Shown piece by piece: positions 5,086-5,199 of a stretch of DNA of 5,199 bases (the first letter of the stretch is position 1; every line of letters starts with the position of its first letter). Below the pieces are notes generated by a model. The model was not told the origin of the DNA and made no database searches. It saw nothing but the letters and a program-made list of their open reading frames with translations. Source of the stretch: an uncultured Myxococcales bacterium (GTDB lineage: Bacteria > Myxococcota_A > Polyangia > Polyangiales > Polyangiaceae). Location: NCBI GenBank assembly GCA_937949945.1, contig CALFEQ010000202.1, forward strand, positions 1 to 5,199, written 5' to 3'. Position numbers and translations under genes: made by a program.

Positions 5086-5199
5086 CTACTTCCACCAGAA
5101 CTCGAACCGCTTCTCGCAGCCGAGGACGCGGAGCACCGCACGTCCGGGCTCCAGAGTTCCCGAGCCGTAACTGGGTAACGGCGCTCCGCCGCCGTTTTC
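5086..5199 (-). CDS. Possible C-terminal end of a gene entering from the right
   Basis: On the minus strand one frame reads from the window edge for 37 residues to a TAG at 5088-5086, ending VLRVLGCEKRFEFWWK. GC-ended codons dominate its last two thirds, as in real genes here, and its start would lie beyond 5199. I do not recognise the domain. A complication: just past the stop a different frame (ORF down to 4856) continues with equally GC-ended codons, VEVATDTSVDFGASQPGWNV. One missing G near 5093 would join the two into FEFW-VEVATD. So this is either an intact end followed by spacer with hairpins, or a frameshifted gene reaching 4856. The fragment is short and the call is weak. Confidence 0.35.
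   Translation of the reverse strand, partial: ENGGGAPLPSYGSGTLEPGRAVLRVLGCEKRFEFWWK

Overview
The window is very GC-rich, with long spurious open frames on both strands and GC-ended codons in the real genes. Together with secreted lipoproteins that have aspartate/alanine/glycine/proline linkers and Cys-rich modules, this suggests a large-genome myxobacterium (Myxococcota, possibly Polyangiales). That placement is inferred from style; there is no marker gene.

Layout. Bases 1-456 hold no gene I can support, only a terminator- or operator-like dyad near 341-368. A large plus-strand lipoprotein (486-2159) follows. It has an acidic 18-bp-repeat linker, four ~84-residue beta-rich repeats and a C-terminal DUF1554-like domain. 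Its natural start seems to be lost through a one-base frameshift in a short A run at 460-463. A GC-rich hairpin (2161-2191) sits directly after its stop. Convergent to it lies the wreck of a P2-type cation-transporting ATPase (minus strand, about 2193-3597). It keeps recognisable A-domain, TM3-TM4 and phosphorylation-site segments, but it has three frame changes, has lost most of the N and P domains, and carries altered signature residues. A divergent small gene (3737-3955) encodes a 72-residue Cys-rich protein of unknown function and has a strong Shine-Dalgarno sequence. Convergent to that is a minus-strand lipoprotein (4142-4819) made of three copies of a six-cysteine module. Its Shine-Dalgarno sequence lies inside a perfect small hairpin. 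Two hairpins (4922-4945, 4967-4999) separate it from the possible C-terminal end of another minus-strand gene running in from the right edge.

The genes do not form an obvious pathway or operon. Two are predicted envelope lipoproteins, one is a probable cytosolic metal-binding or zinc-ribbon-like miniprotein, and one is a dead transporter. I do not see a defence system, mobile element, CRISPR array or RNA gene. The most notable points are the broken start of the DUF1554-like lipoprotein, the anatomy of the decayed ATPase, and the triplicated six-Cys lipoprotein with its hairpin-embedded ribosome site. Several apparent indels are single-base events in short repeats, so assembly or sequencing error must be excluded before reading them as biology.
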